A stretch of DNA of 7,199 bases from Cyanobium sp. M55B138. Lineage in GTDB: Bacteria; Cyanobacteriota; Cyanobacteriia; PCC-6307; Cyanobiaceae. The stretch lies in assembly GCA_018400215.1 (NCBI GenBank), contig JAGYNF010000085.1:1-7199 (forward strand), in the 5' to 3' direction. Made by a program: the position numbers and the translations under genes. Positions 1 to 5,968 of the stretch are shown here, one piece after another (position 1 is the stretch's first letter; every line of letters starts with the position of its first letter). The notes under the pieces were generated by a model that was not told the origin of the DNA, searched no databases, and saw only the letters and a program-made list of their open reading frames with translations.

Positions 1-894
1 AGTCAGGACGCCAATGGCATCCTTGTGGAAGATCAGCGCACGGCACTTGGTCAGGTTCTGCTGGTAGGCAGCGTTCCGGTCAAAGCTCGTGTTGGTATAG
101 GCAGCCTGGGTGACGTGGTTGGACCACATCACTGGCAGCCCTTTGATCCGGGCAATGGTGCCGCCGCCATAGGTGCCGTTGGCGGCGCCCTGGTTGAAGT
201 CGGCGTTGATCACCTTGCTGCCTTCGTTCAGGAAGTCGTACTCGTCCGGGGGGACAACCACGACCAGGTCCTCAACGGGCACGTCCTTCTTCTGCATGTC
301 GACCTTGATGTCGCCGATCATGGAAGCCAGCTCGTCGCCTTTGGCCTGCTTGGAAGCACCGGCATAGCCAGAGCTGAGCACCTTCGCCGTGCCGACGCGG
401 CCGCTGTTGCTGGCCTTGCCCAGCGGCTCGGTGTTGCGCTTGGCTGCGGCATAGAGCACCCGCGCGATACGGGCGTCCTTCTCGCGGGCCAGGGCCTCAC
501 CCAGCTGGTGCATCATGTCCTGCCTGTACTGCACGTCCTCCATGAGGTCGTCCAGGTCATAGACAGTGTCCGGTGCCACCAGCAAACCATCGAGATTGAT
601 GATCTCCTCGTTGCGATCCGAGGGGGCGTTCGAAGGGTTGGGGTTGCTGCCGTCCGTTGGGACGTTGGTGATCGGCGTGCCAGGAGTGTGATACCCAGCA
701 ATGCGCCGACCCGTCACCTTGAAGCGGGCGCTCTGACCACCACGGATCGAGCGCTCCTTCACGCGGCCGGTGAAGACAGTTTTGCGATCGAAGGCGGTAA
801 GCACCTCCGACATACCCAGTTTCAGAAACAGGGCAAAGTTGTCGCCTGCGCCTTTGATTTGGCCAAGCCTGGACAGAGAGACGTTAGTAGCCAC
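1..894 (-). CDS. Major capsid protein, T7 gp10 type, 3' end cut by the window edge
   Basis: This is the shell-forming protein of the icosahedral head (HK97-like fold in the T7 family). The 298 residues in the window align by eye with T7 gp10A. The N-terminal block around residues 16-35 has the family pattern AGD-x2-ALFLK followed by EVLTAF. Next come a Gly-Gln-Ser-Ala-Arg-Phe stretch (about 53-58), HTPGTPI (69-75), LDGLL (101-105), VYDLDDLM (111-118) and a conserved LGEALA (131-136). Full-length T7 gp10A is 345 aa, so roughly 40-50 residues should lie beyond the left edge. I chose the GTG at 894-892 because the frame is closed upstream by a stop at 954-952 with no ATG between, and because the conserved N-terminal block would be cut by the first internal ATG (residue 28). 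No strong Shine-Dalgarno precedes the GTG. Residues about 77-97 form a Pro/Asn/Ser-rich stretch that looks like a surface loop. Any T7-like frameshift product (10B) would be decided outside the window. Confidence 0.93.
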   Translation of the reverse strand, partial: MATNVSLSRLGQIKGAGDNFALFLKLGMSEVLTAFDRKTVFTGRVKERSIRGGQSARFKVTGRRIAGYHTPGTPITNVPTDGSNPNPSNAPSDRNEEIINLDGLLVAPDTVYDLDDLMEDVQYRQDMMHQLGEALAREKDARIARVLYAAAKRNTEPLGKASNSGRVGTAKVLSSGYAGASKQAKGDELASMIGDIKVDMQKKDVPVEDLVVVVPPDEYDFLNEGSKVINADFNQGAANGTYGGGTIARIKGLPVMWSNHVTQAAYTNTSFDRNAAYQQNLTKCRALIFHKDAIGVLT

Positions 895-1001
895 GGGAAA
901 TGTTTGCGGAGAGCTTCTGGCGCTGCCGTGCTTGGGCAACAGGGTGTCGGCCTAGGCCGGCCTGTGCTGTGCAGGAGTGCAGATCAACTCATGGAGTTGT
1001 T
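895..1001 (-). promoter_or_regulatory. Scaffold-capsid intergenic gap with two potential hairpins
   Basis: This 107-base gap is the only sizeable non-coding stretch in the window. Read on the minus strand, a perfect 6-bp stem with a 3-base loop (CAACTC/GAGTTG, 999-985) lies just after the scaffold stop. A second, compound hairpin follows at 965-939: an outer ACAGG/CCTGT stem encloses a CGGC-CTAG-GCCG stem-loop, which is part of a perfect 12-base palindrome at 948-959. Neither is followed by a T tract, so a classic intrinsic terminator is not supported. In T7 the gap before the capsid gene carries a strong phage promoter, so a promoter or RNA-processing site here is plausible. I do not see a clear T7-type promoter core, and the phage's own consensus cannot be derived from one gap. 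Confidence 0.4.
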
Positions 1002-1946
1002 CTACAGGAAAATGTCGCTGCGAGCAAACTTCGCGTCCACGTAGCGGCGGTATTTCTCATCGACCATGTACCGAGGTTTGCCGCTCTTGGTCAGAACTGA
1101 CTTCGCCTCGATCGCCTCCTCCTCTGTCTCGAACACGTCCAGCGCCGGGTTGGCATTGCCGCCGCTGGCCATGATCAGCCGCGGCTCCTGGTCGGTGCTC
1201 GCGGCCCGGCCCTGCAGCCAGCGCACCGCTGCCCGAGCAGCCGCAGCGTTGCCGCTGTCGATCGCGTTGTTGTAGTCCTCGAGCTCCTGCGGGCTGAGGT
1301 TGCTGACGGCCCACTGGGACAGCTGGCGGAACTGCTGCTCGCCGCCCACCTCGGCCTTGATCGCCTCCTCGTCCTGGGCGCTGATCACAGCGGGACCCGC
1401 GCCCTCCTCGTCAACGCGGAAGCCGGCTTCGTAGCGCTCGATCAAAGAGGAGGGGATGCCCATCGCCGCGGCCAGCTTTTCACGCATCGAGCTGGTGTCA
1501 TCGCCCCTCTGCACGGCGGCATCCCACTGCGCAAGGTCGATGCCTTCACGCTCGGCGGCAGACACCACGGTCTCGCCGTAGTAGCCAACCGCTTCGTCTC
1601 GGCTGAAAGACTCAACCGGCTCCGAGGGCTGAGGTGGCTCGGCCTGCTCTTGCTCGCGGGGCTGGCCAAGTTTTCTTTGCAGCTCGAGGTAGGCCTTCTC
1701 CAGCTCCTCGGGCGTCTCAAACTTGCCGGCCAGCCGCTGCTGTTCAGCGTCGACCTCATCGCCTTCAACGGTGACGGTGCTGTAGTCCGGGTTGCCGGCT
1801 GGTGCCGGCGGCTCAATGGTGCCGTTCTCGATCGCGGCGTCCTCGGCCTGGATCTCTTGAAGGAAGCTGGCCAGATCGTCTTTGCCGTAGCCGGGTCCGG
1901 CGAGGGCCACTTGCTCTGGTGTCGGCTGGAAGGTGTCGGTGCTCAT
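1002..1946 (-). CDS. Capsid assembly scaffolding protein, T7 gp9 type
   Basis: The protein is 314 aa, close to the 307 aa of T7 gp9. It acts inside the procapsid, guiding polymerisation of the capsid protein around the portal, and leaves before or during DNA packaging. It is very acidic through the first two-thirds, with Pro/Glu/Gln-rich linkers, as expected of an elongated, partly disordered scaffold. Residues 71-94 hold a block I associate with T7-like scaffolds: LAGKF, then a helix with PEELEKAYLELQ ending in KLG. The last 45 residues (270-314) form a more basic helical segment (GKPRYMVDEKYRRYVDAKF), the region that in scaffolds typically contacts the coat protein. The ATG at 1946 overlaps the portal stop by 4 bases (ATGA), so translation is probably coupled. 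The gene lies between portal and capsid, as in T7. Confidence 0.9.
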   Translation of the reverse strand: MSTDTFQPTPEQVALAGPGYGKDDLASFLQEIQAEDAAIENGTIEPPAPAGNPDYSTVTVEGDEVDAEQQRLAGKFETPEELEKAYLELQRKLGQPREQEQAEPPQPSEPVESFSRDEAVGYYGETVVSAAEREGIDLAQWDAAVQRGDDTSSMREKLAAAMGIPSSLIERYEAGFRVDEEGAGPAVISAQDEEAIKAEVGGEQQFRQLSQWAVSNLSPQELEDYNNAIDSGNAAAARAAVRWLQGRAASTDQEPRLIMASGGNANPALDVFETEEEAIEAKSVLTKSGKPRYMVDEKYRRYVDAKFARSDIFL

Positions 1947-3580
1947 TCGAGTTCTTCAGGTGTGGGTTGGCTTTCGCCCTGCAAAGCGTTGATGGCTTCG
2001 GCCGCCCCTTGCGGGTTGGCCATTGCCGCCTGCGCCATCTGGGCCTGCTGCGCCGCTTCTTCTGCGGCGCGGCGCTCCTCGTCGATCTGTTCTTGGGTCT
2101 TGATCAGGCCGACGGTGTCGATCCCCATCGCTGCTGCCAGTCGGCTGATCAGCTCAGATGGGAACAGGTACTGGAGCGTCCCTTCAGGTGTGATCGTCTG
2201 CTGCAGGATCTGCATAAAGCGGGCATGGCGCTCCAGGTCGTTGCCACGTCCCACTGCAGCCAGGCCCACGCTCACCACCGGCCTGATTGAGTCGTCCGGC
2301 AGCGGCGGCAGCCCGCCTGACTTGGTCAGCAGCATCAGCTTGCGGCTGACGTAGGGGTACTGGAACTCGGTGGTGAGGATGGAGTAGACGCTGCCCAGGC
2401 TGTTCTCGATCTGTTGGGCCTGCAGCCGCACCTCTTCGGCTGTGGTGCGCTCGCTGTCGCGGATGTCGCTCAGCATGAAGGCAGTGCCCAGCCGGGCCTG
2501 CACCCGCTGCAGCCGTTGCTCTGCCACAGCAAGATCGCCGGCCTTGCCCACCTGGACTGCGGTGATGTCCTCCGGGTTGCCGGTCAAGCAGGCGCCGTTG
2601 GCGGCTTCGTTGAACTGCTTGGCAGTCACCGCGGCCCCAGGCTTGGCCAGGAACTTCACCACCGAGCTCACCAGAGCCCCTTCGGTAAGCGCCCGGGTCA
2701 GGGCATTGGCGGTTTGCAGGTCTGCCATGCACGCAGCCTCCACGTAGCCAGGGCTGTAGCTCTCGCTGTCGATGCGGAACATCCGCAATGGAATCCAAGG
2801 GCTTACATCCCGCGGGCTGCTGCCTTCAGAGCCTTCAATCCGATGCCCCTTGATCTCTTGATACCAGCGGCACTTCTTTTTCTCCCATGTGATGTGGGTG
2901 TAGACGCGGATCATCCGCTCGTCTGGCTGCTCTTCGTGGGTGCCGTCTGCGAGCATCTCCACCTCAGGCTGGTGGGGCTCCACCATGTCGAGCACATCGC
3001 GGGCCTCGGGGTCGAGGTCATCGGCGGCAATCTGCTCACACACCACTGACTCAACAGGGCGGCCCATCGCATCCCGCCGCAGCACATAGCGGTAGAGGTT
3101 GAAGACTTTGCAGCCGTCTTCCGGCAAATACATCATGCAGTTGCCAGCCACCACCAGGTGCAGCAGGGCCTCGTGGAGCGCCGTGCGATCGCTGGAAGTC
3201 TCGATCGACCGAAGCACCGCGCGCTCCATCAGCGCAAGCGTCTTGTCGATTTGGGTTTTGGCCTCGGCGACCTTGTCGAGCGGCACCCCGGATGCCACCA
3301 GTTCTGCCTGCTGGCGAGCAAACTCCATGTCGTCCTGGATGAACCTGAAGAATGTCTCGGTCGGCGGCAGCAATGCCAGCAGCAGCCGGCTGGCGATGTT
3401 GTGAACGCCGCGCTGGCCGATGCCATCCCACGGGTGGGAGACCCTTTCCATTGAGTGCGGCTGAGGCTCGCCATCAAATGGCAGCAGCCAGGGCAGGGTG
3501 AGGGCCCCGGCCTCCCGGCCCCGGTCAATCCAGTGATTGCGGGCGCCCTCAAGCTTGCGGTAACGGGCTTCTGCAGTCAT
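1943..3580 (-). CDS. Head-tail connector (portal) protein, T7 gp8 type
   Basis: At 545 aa this matches the length of T7 gp8 (536 aa). Twelve copies form the ring at one head vertex through which DNA is packaged and ejected and to which the tail attaches. The N-terminus begins with an Arg-rich helix (residues 1-21) followed by TLPWLLP (28-34), matching the family's ARxxAxxxTLPxLLP-like start. The crown/stem region has SYSPGYVEAACMADLQTAN (274-292), and SERTTAEEVR (376-385) is a strong family signature, followed by LGSVYSILTTEFQYP (395-409). The C-terminus (about 495-545) is a Gln/Ala/Glu-rich coiled region. The ATG at 3580 has a good GGAGG at 3590-3586, five bases upstream. This site lies inside the last codons of the preceding gene, one base away. 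The 3' end overlaps the scaffold start by 4 bases. Confidence 0.95.
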   Translation of the reverse strand: MTAEARYRKLEGARNHWIDRGREAGALTLPWLLPFDGEPQPHSMERVSHPWDGIGQRGVHNIASRLLLALLPPTETFFRFIQDDMEFARQQAELVASGVPLDKVAEAKTQIDKTLALMERAVLRSIETSSDRTALHEALLHLVVAGNCMMYLPEDGCKVFNLYRYVLRRDAMGRPVESVVCEQIAADDLDPEARDVLDMVEPHQPEVEMLADGTHEEQPDERMIRVYTHITWEKKKCRWYQEIKGHRIEGSEGSSPRDVSPWIPLRMFRIDSESYSPGYVEAACMADLQTANALTRALTEGALVSSVVKFLAKPGAAVTAKQFNEAANGACLTGNPEDITAVQVGKAGDLAVAEQRLQRVQARLGTAFMLSDIRDSERTTAEEVRLQAQQIENSLGSVYSILTTEFQYPYVSRKLMLLTKSGGLPPLPDDSIRPVVSVGLAAVGRGNDLERHARFMQILQQTITPEGTLQYLFPSELISRLAAAMGIDTVGLIKTQEQIDEERRAAEEAAQQAQMAQAAMANPQGAAEAINALQGESQPTPEELE

Positions 3581-3581
3581 G

Positions 3582-4133
3582 TCAGCCTCCGATGTTTAGG
3601 CCGGAGCCAGTGCCGGCTTGAGCTGAGCCAATCACCAGGCTGCTTTGAGACCCAGGCGGTAGGCGGCGGCGGCGGCGGCTCTTGTCTTGCGGCGTCATTG
3701 CTGCCGTTGGGCCTGACTGCGCAGCGCCCTGGCCCAGCACACGCATTGACGTAGAGGCAGCGCCAGCGGCCATGCGTTCAGCCCCCAGGCGTTGCTCCTG
3801 CGCTGCGCGCTCAGCAGCAATTCGCTGCTGCTCGGCCCGCTGCTGTGCTGCCAGCTGATCTGCCTGCACGCGGGCCTGCGTTTGCTGCTGTGCCTGCTGC
3901 TGCACAGCCTTTTGCTGCGTTTGCGCCTGCTGCTGTGCCTGCGTTTGCGCAAGAACCTTGCGCTGGGCTTCGGCCTGGCGCTGGGCTTCTTTCAGCCGTG
4001 CCTTTTCGGCTTTGCGCTGCGCAGCAACCCGATCGGCTTCTGCCTGACGCTTGGCTGCCTGCTTTTCAGCTTGCCGCTGGGCTTGCTTCTGAGCTTTTTT
4101 TTGCTTTTTGCTGGGGCCGCGTGATCTGCACAT
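3582..4133 (-). CDS. Met-Cys/GSGLNI family protein 3, Lys/Gln-rich coiled coil; probable internal virion or tail protein
   Basis: The product is 183 aa. It starts Met-Cys-Arg-Ser and continues as a long, extremely Gln/Ala/Lys/Arg-rich helix (about residues 8-125) that should form a coiled coil. A flexible Gly/Ala/Ser region with five consecutive arginines (about 154-158) follows, and it ends with GTGSGLNIGG. The ending and the Met-Cys start are shared with the next two genes upstream, and it also shares GPSK near the N-terminus with its immediate neighbour. From memory, T7 gp6.7 starts Met-Cys and T7 gp7.3 ends in a Gly-Gly-Gly-Ile-Asn-Ile motif. Both are small virion proteins encoded near this place, so an internal-core or tail-assembly role is inferred. 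The gene begins two bases after the upstream stop and ends one base before the portal start. Its Gln-rich part contains imperfect DNA repeats. A DNA-binding role for the basic helix is possible but unproven. Confidence 0.85.
   Translation of the reverse strand: MCRSRGPSKKQKKAQKQAQRQAEKQAAKRQAEADRVAAQRKAEKARLKEAQRQAEAQRKVLAQTQAQQQAQTQQKAVQQQAQQQTQARVQADQLAAQQRAEQQRIAAERAAQEQRLGAERMAAGAASTSMRVLGQGAAQSGPTAAMTPQDKSRRRRRLPPGSQSSLVIGSAQAGTGSGLNIGG
3586..3590 (-). promoter_or_regulatory. Shine-Dalgarno of the portal gene, embedded in the preceding gene
   Basis: GGAGG read on the minus strand, five bases before the portal ATG at 3580. The same bases belong to the last two Gly codons of the upstream GSGLNIGG-ending gene, so the conserved protein end and the portal ribosome site share sequence. 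Confidence 0.7.
3874..3950 (-). repeat. Imperfect internal repeats in the Gln-rich coding segment
   Basis: On the plus strand the 12-mer GCCTGCGTTTGC occurs at 3874-3885 and again at 3937-3948. Between them are runs of CTG/TGC triplets and near-copies of GCTGCTGTGCCTGC. They encode the Gln-Ala-Gln-Thr-rich middle of the coiled-coil protein. This looks like local duplication or slippage inside the gene and may vary in length between related phages. Confidence 0.6.
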
Positions 4134-4135
4134 GA

Positions 4136-4630
4136 TTAGAACCCGATGTTGAGGCCGCTGCCCATGAAGGCTTCGATTGCGCCGGGCTCGATCTTCAAGG
4201 TCGAGCGCTCTCGTTCCTTCGGTTGGGGCGGCTGCGTGACTTGCGGACTGGTGGGTGCCACCTGGGCAGTGTTGACGCCGTAGCTGGCCTGGGTCATGGC
4301 CGCGTTTTGAGATGCGGCCGCGGCCTGCTGCGCGGCCATGTCCAGCTGTGCCTTCTGCCGCTGCTCGGCCATGGCTTGGGCAGCGGTATCAGCTTCGGTT
4401 GCCATTCCAGTTTCAAAAGCCTGTCGCTCTTGCGCCAGCAGGTTTGCCTGCTGCTGCGCCTGACTGTTGGCCGCATCGATCTGGGCCTGCAGGGCAGAAG
4501 TAAACACCTGCTGCTGCTGGGCCGATTGCTTTGAAAACGCTTTGAGGTCTTTGCGCTGCGCTTTTAGTTCGTCCTTGCTGGGGCCCTGGACAACAATCTT
4601 TGGTGGCTTGGGCGTACTGGCTCGGCACAT
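4136..4630 (-). CDS. Met-Cys/GSGLNI family protein 2, Gln/Ala-rich; probable internal virion or tail protein
   Basis: The product is 164 aa. It starts Met-Cys-Arg-Ala with a Pro/Lys-rich leader (PKPPKIVVQGPSK), followed by a long Gln/Ala/Lys helical region (about residues 24-115). After a Pro/Thr/Gln linker (about 120-138) comes a C-terminal tail with STLKIEPGA and the ending GSGLNIGF. The GPSK element and the overall plan link it to the downstream gene; the LKIE-then-GSGLNI arrangement links it to the upstream gene. It also resembles what I recall of T7 gp6.7/gp7.3 (a basic residue, Leu-x-Val/Ile, then a Gly-rich ending). It lies three bases after the stop of the upstream paralogue and two bases before the start of the next, with only weak ribosome-binding sequence, so translational re-initiation is likely. 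No signal peptide or membrane segment is present. Confidence 0.85.
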   Translation of the reverse strand: MCRASTPKPPKIVVQGPSKDELKAQRKDLKAFSKQSAQQQQVFTSALQAQIDAANSQAQQQANLLAQERQAFETGMATEADTAAQAMAEQRQKAQLDMAAQQAAAASQNAAMTQASYGVNTAQVAPTSPQVTQPPQPKERERSTLKIEPGAIEAFMGSGLNIGF

Positions 4631-4633
4631 GGC

Positions 4634-5041
4634 TCAGTAAGAGGTGATGTTCAATCCAGTGCCGGAGCCCTGGGTGGTTTGGCTGGCCTGGTTGACACGC
4701 TCAATCCGCAGGCCTTTTTTGCCTTTGGCCTTGACCATGTCCTCGCGGTCGCTGCCAATCACCGGCGCCTTGGCGGTCGGCTCAGGCGGCGGCGCTCCGA
4801 TTAGGGCCGCCATCCGCTGGGCATTGGCCGCAGTGTCTGCAGCACGCTGCTGCTTCAGGTCACGCAGGTCGGTCAGGACTCCCTGCTTGTTGGTCAGGGC
4901 CCGGTTGAGCTCCATCTGCTTGAGCAGCATGTCGCTTTGCTGCTGCTGCTGCATCAGCGCAATCTGCCGATCAGCCGTCCGGTCGTAACTGGCGGTGTCC
5001 GGCATCGTGATAGTGGATCTCGGCATCTGAGTGCTGCACAT
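4634..5041 (-). CDS. Met-Cys/GSGLNI family protein 1; probable T7 gp6.7/gp7.3-like virion protein
   Basis: The product is 135 aa. It starts Met-Cys-Ser-Thr. It has a Gln/Met/Leu-rich helix (about residues 24-50) containing five consecutive glutamines, a second helix (about 51-85), a Pro/Ala linker, and a C-terminal segment reading KGKKGLRIERVNQ followed by GSGTGLNITSY. The RKGLKVER-like segment is what I remember of T7 gp6.7, and the Gly-x-Gly-Leu-Asn-Ile end resembles T7 gp7.3, so this may be the least diverged member of the three. The role in particle assembly or ejection is inferred. The ATG at 5041 shares one base with the stop of the upstream 55-aa gene (TGATG) and has AGGAGG at 5057-5052, so it appears to have the strongest ribosome site of the three-gene group. 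Confidence 0.87.
   Translation of the reverse strand: MCSTQMPRSTITMPDTASYDRTADRQIALMQQQQQSDMLLKQMELNRALTNKQGVLTDLRDLKQQRAADTAANAQRMAALIGAPPPEPTAKAPVIGSDREDMVKAKGKKGLRIERVNQASQTTQGSGTGLNITSY
4938..4952 (-). repeat. Five-unit trinucleotide run encoding polyglutamine
   Basis: Five consecutive TGC units on the plus strand encode five Gln residues in the first Met-Cys family protein. It is short but perfect, and so a candidate for length variation by slippage. Confidence 0.6.
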
Positions 5042-5208
5042 CAGCTCAGCCCCTCCTGCTGCTCGACGTACCAGCGCCTGATGCAGTCAATGACACGCTG
5101 CTCGCCAATCCAAAAGTCGATGTCCCGGTGGGGCATCGACTCATCGGGCTTGCGACGAAAGGTTTCGTCGAGCCTGGCGATCAATTCATCCGTGACTACA
5201 GGAAACAC
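5041..5208 (-). CDS. Small 55-aa protein of unknown function with GTG start
   Basis: An open frame fills the gap between the exonuclease and the first Met-Cys gene. From the GTG at 5208 it gives a 55-aa product beginning MFPVVTDELIARLDETF, with DFWIGEQRVIDCIRRWYVEQQE near the C-terminus. The pattern (a short FP-x2-T-D-ELI start, then an aromatic residue, a Gly-Gln and a helix ending in a W-Y-x-E-Q-Q tail) resembles small proteins that I believe sit beside the exonuclease and gp6.7-like genes in other phages, but I cannot name a function. The stop shares one base with the next ATG (TGATG), and the next gene's AGGAGG lies inside this frame, as expected of compact phage genes. No ATG is available that keeps the N-terminal part, and no clear Shine-Dalgarno precedes the GTG, so the start is the weak point. 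Confidence 0.72.
   Translation of the reverse strand: MFPVVTDELIARLDETFRRKPDESMPHRDIDFWIGEQRVIDCIRRWYVEQQEGLS
5052..5057 (-). promoter_or_regulatory. Shine-Dalgarno for the first Met-Cys family gene
   Basis: AGGAGG on the minus strand, ten bases before the ATG at 5041. It supports that Met-Cys start over internal methionines and lies inside the end of the 55-aa gene. Confidence 0.65.
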
Positions 5209-5227
5209 TGCGACAGTGCAGACGTTC

Positions 5228-5968
5228 TTAGGCTACCGGTGGGGTCCACAACAAGGGAGCCCCACCCGCCAAGTCGTACTCGCCTGCCCGAAGGATGCGG
5301 GCGCACCTGGCTTGGGCGATCACATAGGCCTCGCCGTAGCCCTTCTTTTCGTAGGCCTTGAGCACTGCATCCCACATCTGCATCTCTGCAGTGCAGCCGG
5401 CCAGTGCCTTCTGTGCTGCCACTGGGCCGCAGCCCGGGCAGCCGGGGTAGTTGTCGCTGGTGTCCCCGGTCAGCACCTGGGCGTAGAAGTTCAGGTCGGC
5501 CTCCAGCCGCGAGACCTCCTGGATCTCCCCGCCCCGCAGGTGCAGGCCCGGCAGGGTGAGCATGTCCTTGTCGGTTGAGGCGATCACGTCGCCCTCCTCG
5601 TAAAGCACGCCCAGCACGTCATCGCCCTCGACGTCAGGCAGGCGCACCACCTCCCAGCCGCGGGCCGGGGCCGCTTTGCTCACCCACTCCACCAGCTGCC
5701 GGTAGCCGGCTGGCTTGCGGTACTTCTTGCGGTTGGCCTTGTACTGGGGCCACACCCCATAGCGAAAGCTCACCCGATCACTGAACACCAGCACCGGCTG
5801 GTGATCAGGGAGGGTGTCGCGGATCTCGCCGATGGCGTCCTGGAAGGTGGCCTGCGCATCGCCGTGGCGGCAGAGGTAGGTCCAGTCGTCAGTGCTCCAC
5901 TCGGCCTCCACTTCGGCGGCCGCGGCAGCCCGGTACAGGTAGACCTCGGTGTCGATCAGGGCTTTCAT
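5228..5968 (-). CDS. 5'-3' exonuclease, T7 gp6 / FEN type
   Basis: The enzyme removes nucleotides from 5' ends of double-stranded DNA. In T7 it helps degrade host DNA, remove primers and process concatemers and recombination intermediates. From the ATG at 5968 the product is 246 aa, shorter than T7 gp6 (about 300 aa). Metal-binding acidic motifs of the FEN/PIN-like fold are present in order: Asp6 in KALIDTE, Asp64 in VFSD, Glu114-Asp116-Asp117 in EGDD, Asp133/Asp135 in STDKDM, and Asp169/Asp172 in TGDTSDN. After these comes the helix-hairpin-helix-like PGCPGCGP (175-182). The YKANR-x3-RKP block at 76-86 is the usual DNA-contact region. I reject the GTG at 5986 because the extra residues are merely the translated Shine-Dalgarno. 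AGGAGG at 5981-5976 stands seven bases before the ATG, which overlaps the upstream stop as ATGA. Confidence 0.92.
   Translation of the reverse strand: MKALIDTEVYLYRAAAAAEVEAEWSTDDWTYLCRHGDAQATFQDAIGEIRDTLPDHQPVLVFSDRVSFRYGVWPQYKANRKKYRKPAGYRQLVEWVSKAAPARGWEVVRLPDVEGDDVLGVLYEEGDVIASTDKDMLTLPGLHLRGGEIQEVSRLEADLNFYAQVLTGDTSDNYPGCPGCGPVAAQKALAGCTAEMQMWDAVLKAYEKKGYGEAYVIAQARCARILRAGEYDLAGGAPLLWTPPVA

Noticed and set aside
939..965. Intrinsic terminator between scaffold and capsid
   Set aside because: The hairpin is GC-rich but no T tract follows on the transcribed strand, and the highly expressed capsid gene lies downstream.
895..1001. T7-type promoter before the capsid gene
   Set aside because: I looked for a T7-like core followed by GGGAG on the minus strand and found no convincing match; a divergent phage promoter cannot be excluded.
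25..1044. Plus-strand open frame of 339 codons
   Set aside because: It lies opposite the capsid gene, whose minus-strand translation is a clear T7 gp10 relative. The plus-strand product has no recognisable domain and arises from GC-rich codon bias.
1650..2354. Plus-strand open frame of 234 codons across the portal-scaffold junction
   Set aside because: Shadow of the two well-supported minus-strand genes; it crosses their boundary and shows no coding character of its own.
3664..3680. Run of GGC triplets as a regulatory repeat
   Set aside because: It is simply the five-arginine codon run inside the minus-strand coiled-coil gene.
4937..5578. Plus-strand open frame of 213 codons opposite the exonuclease and the 55-aa gene
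   Set aside because: The minus strand carries all the FEN motifs here; the plus-strand product is low-complexity and unlike any family I know.
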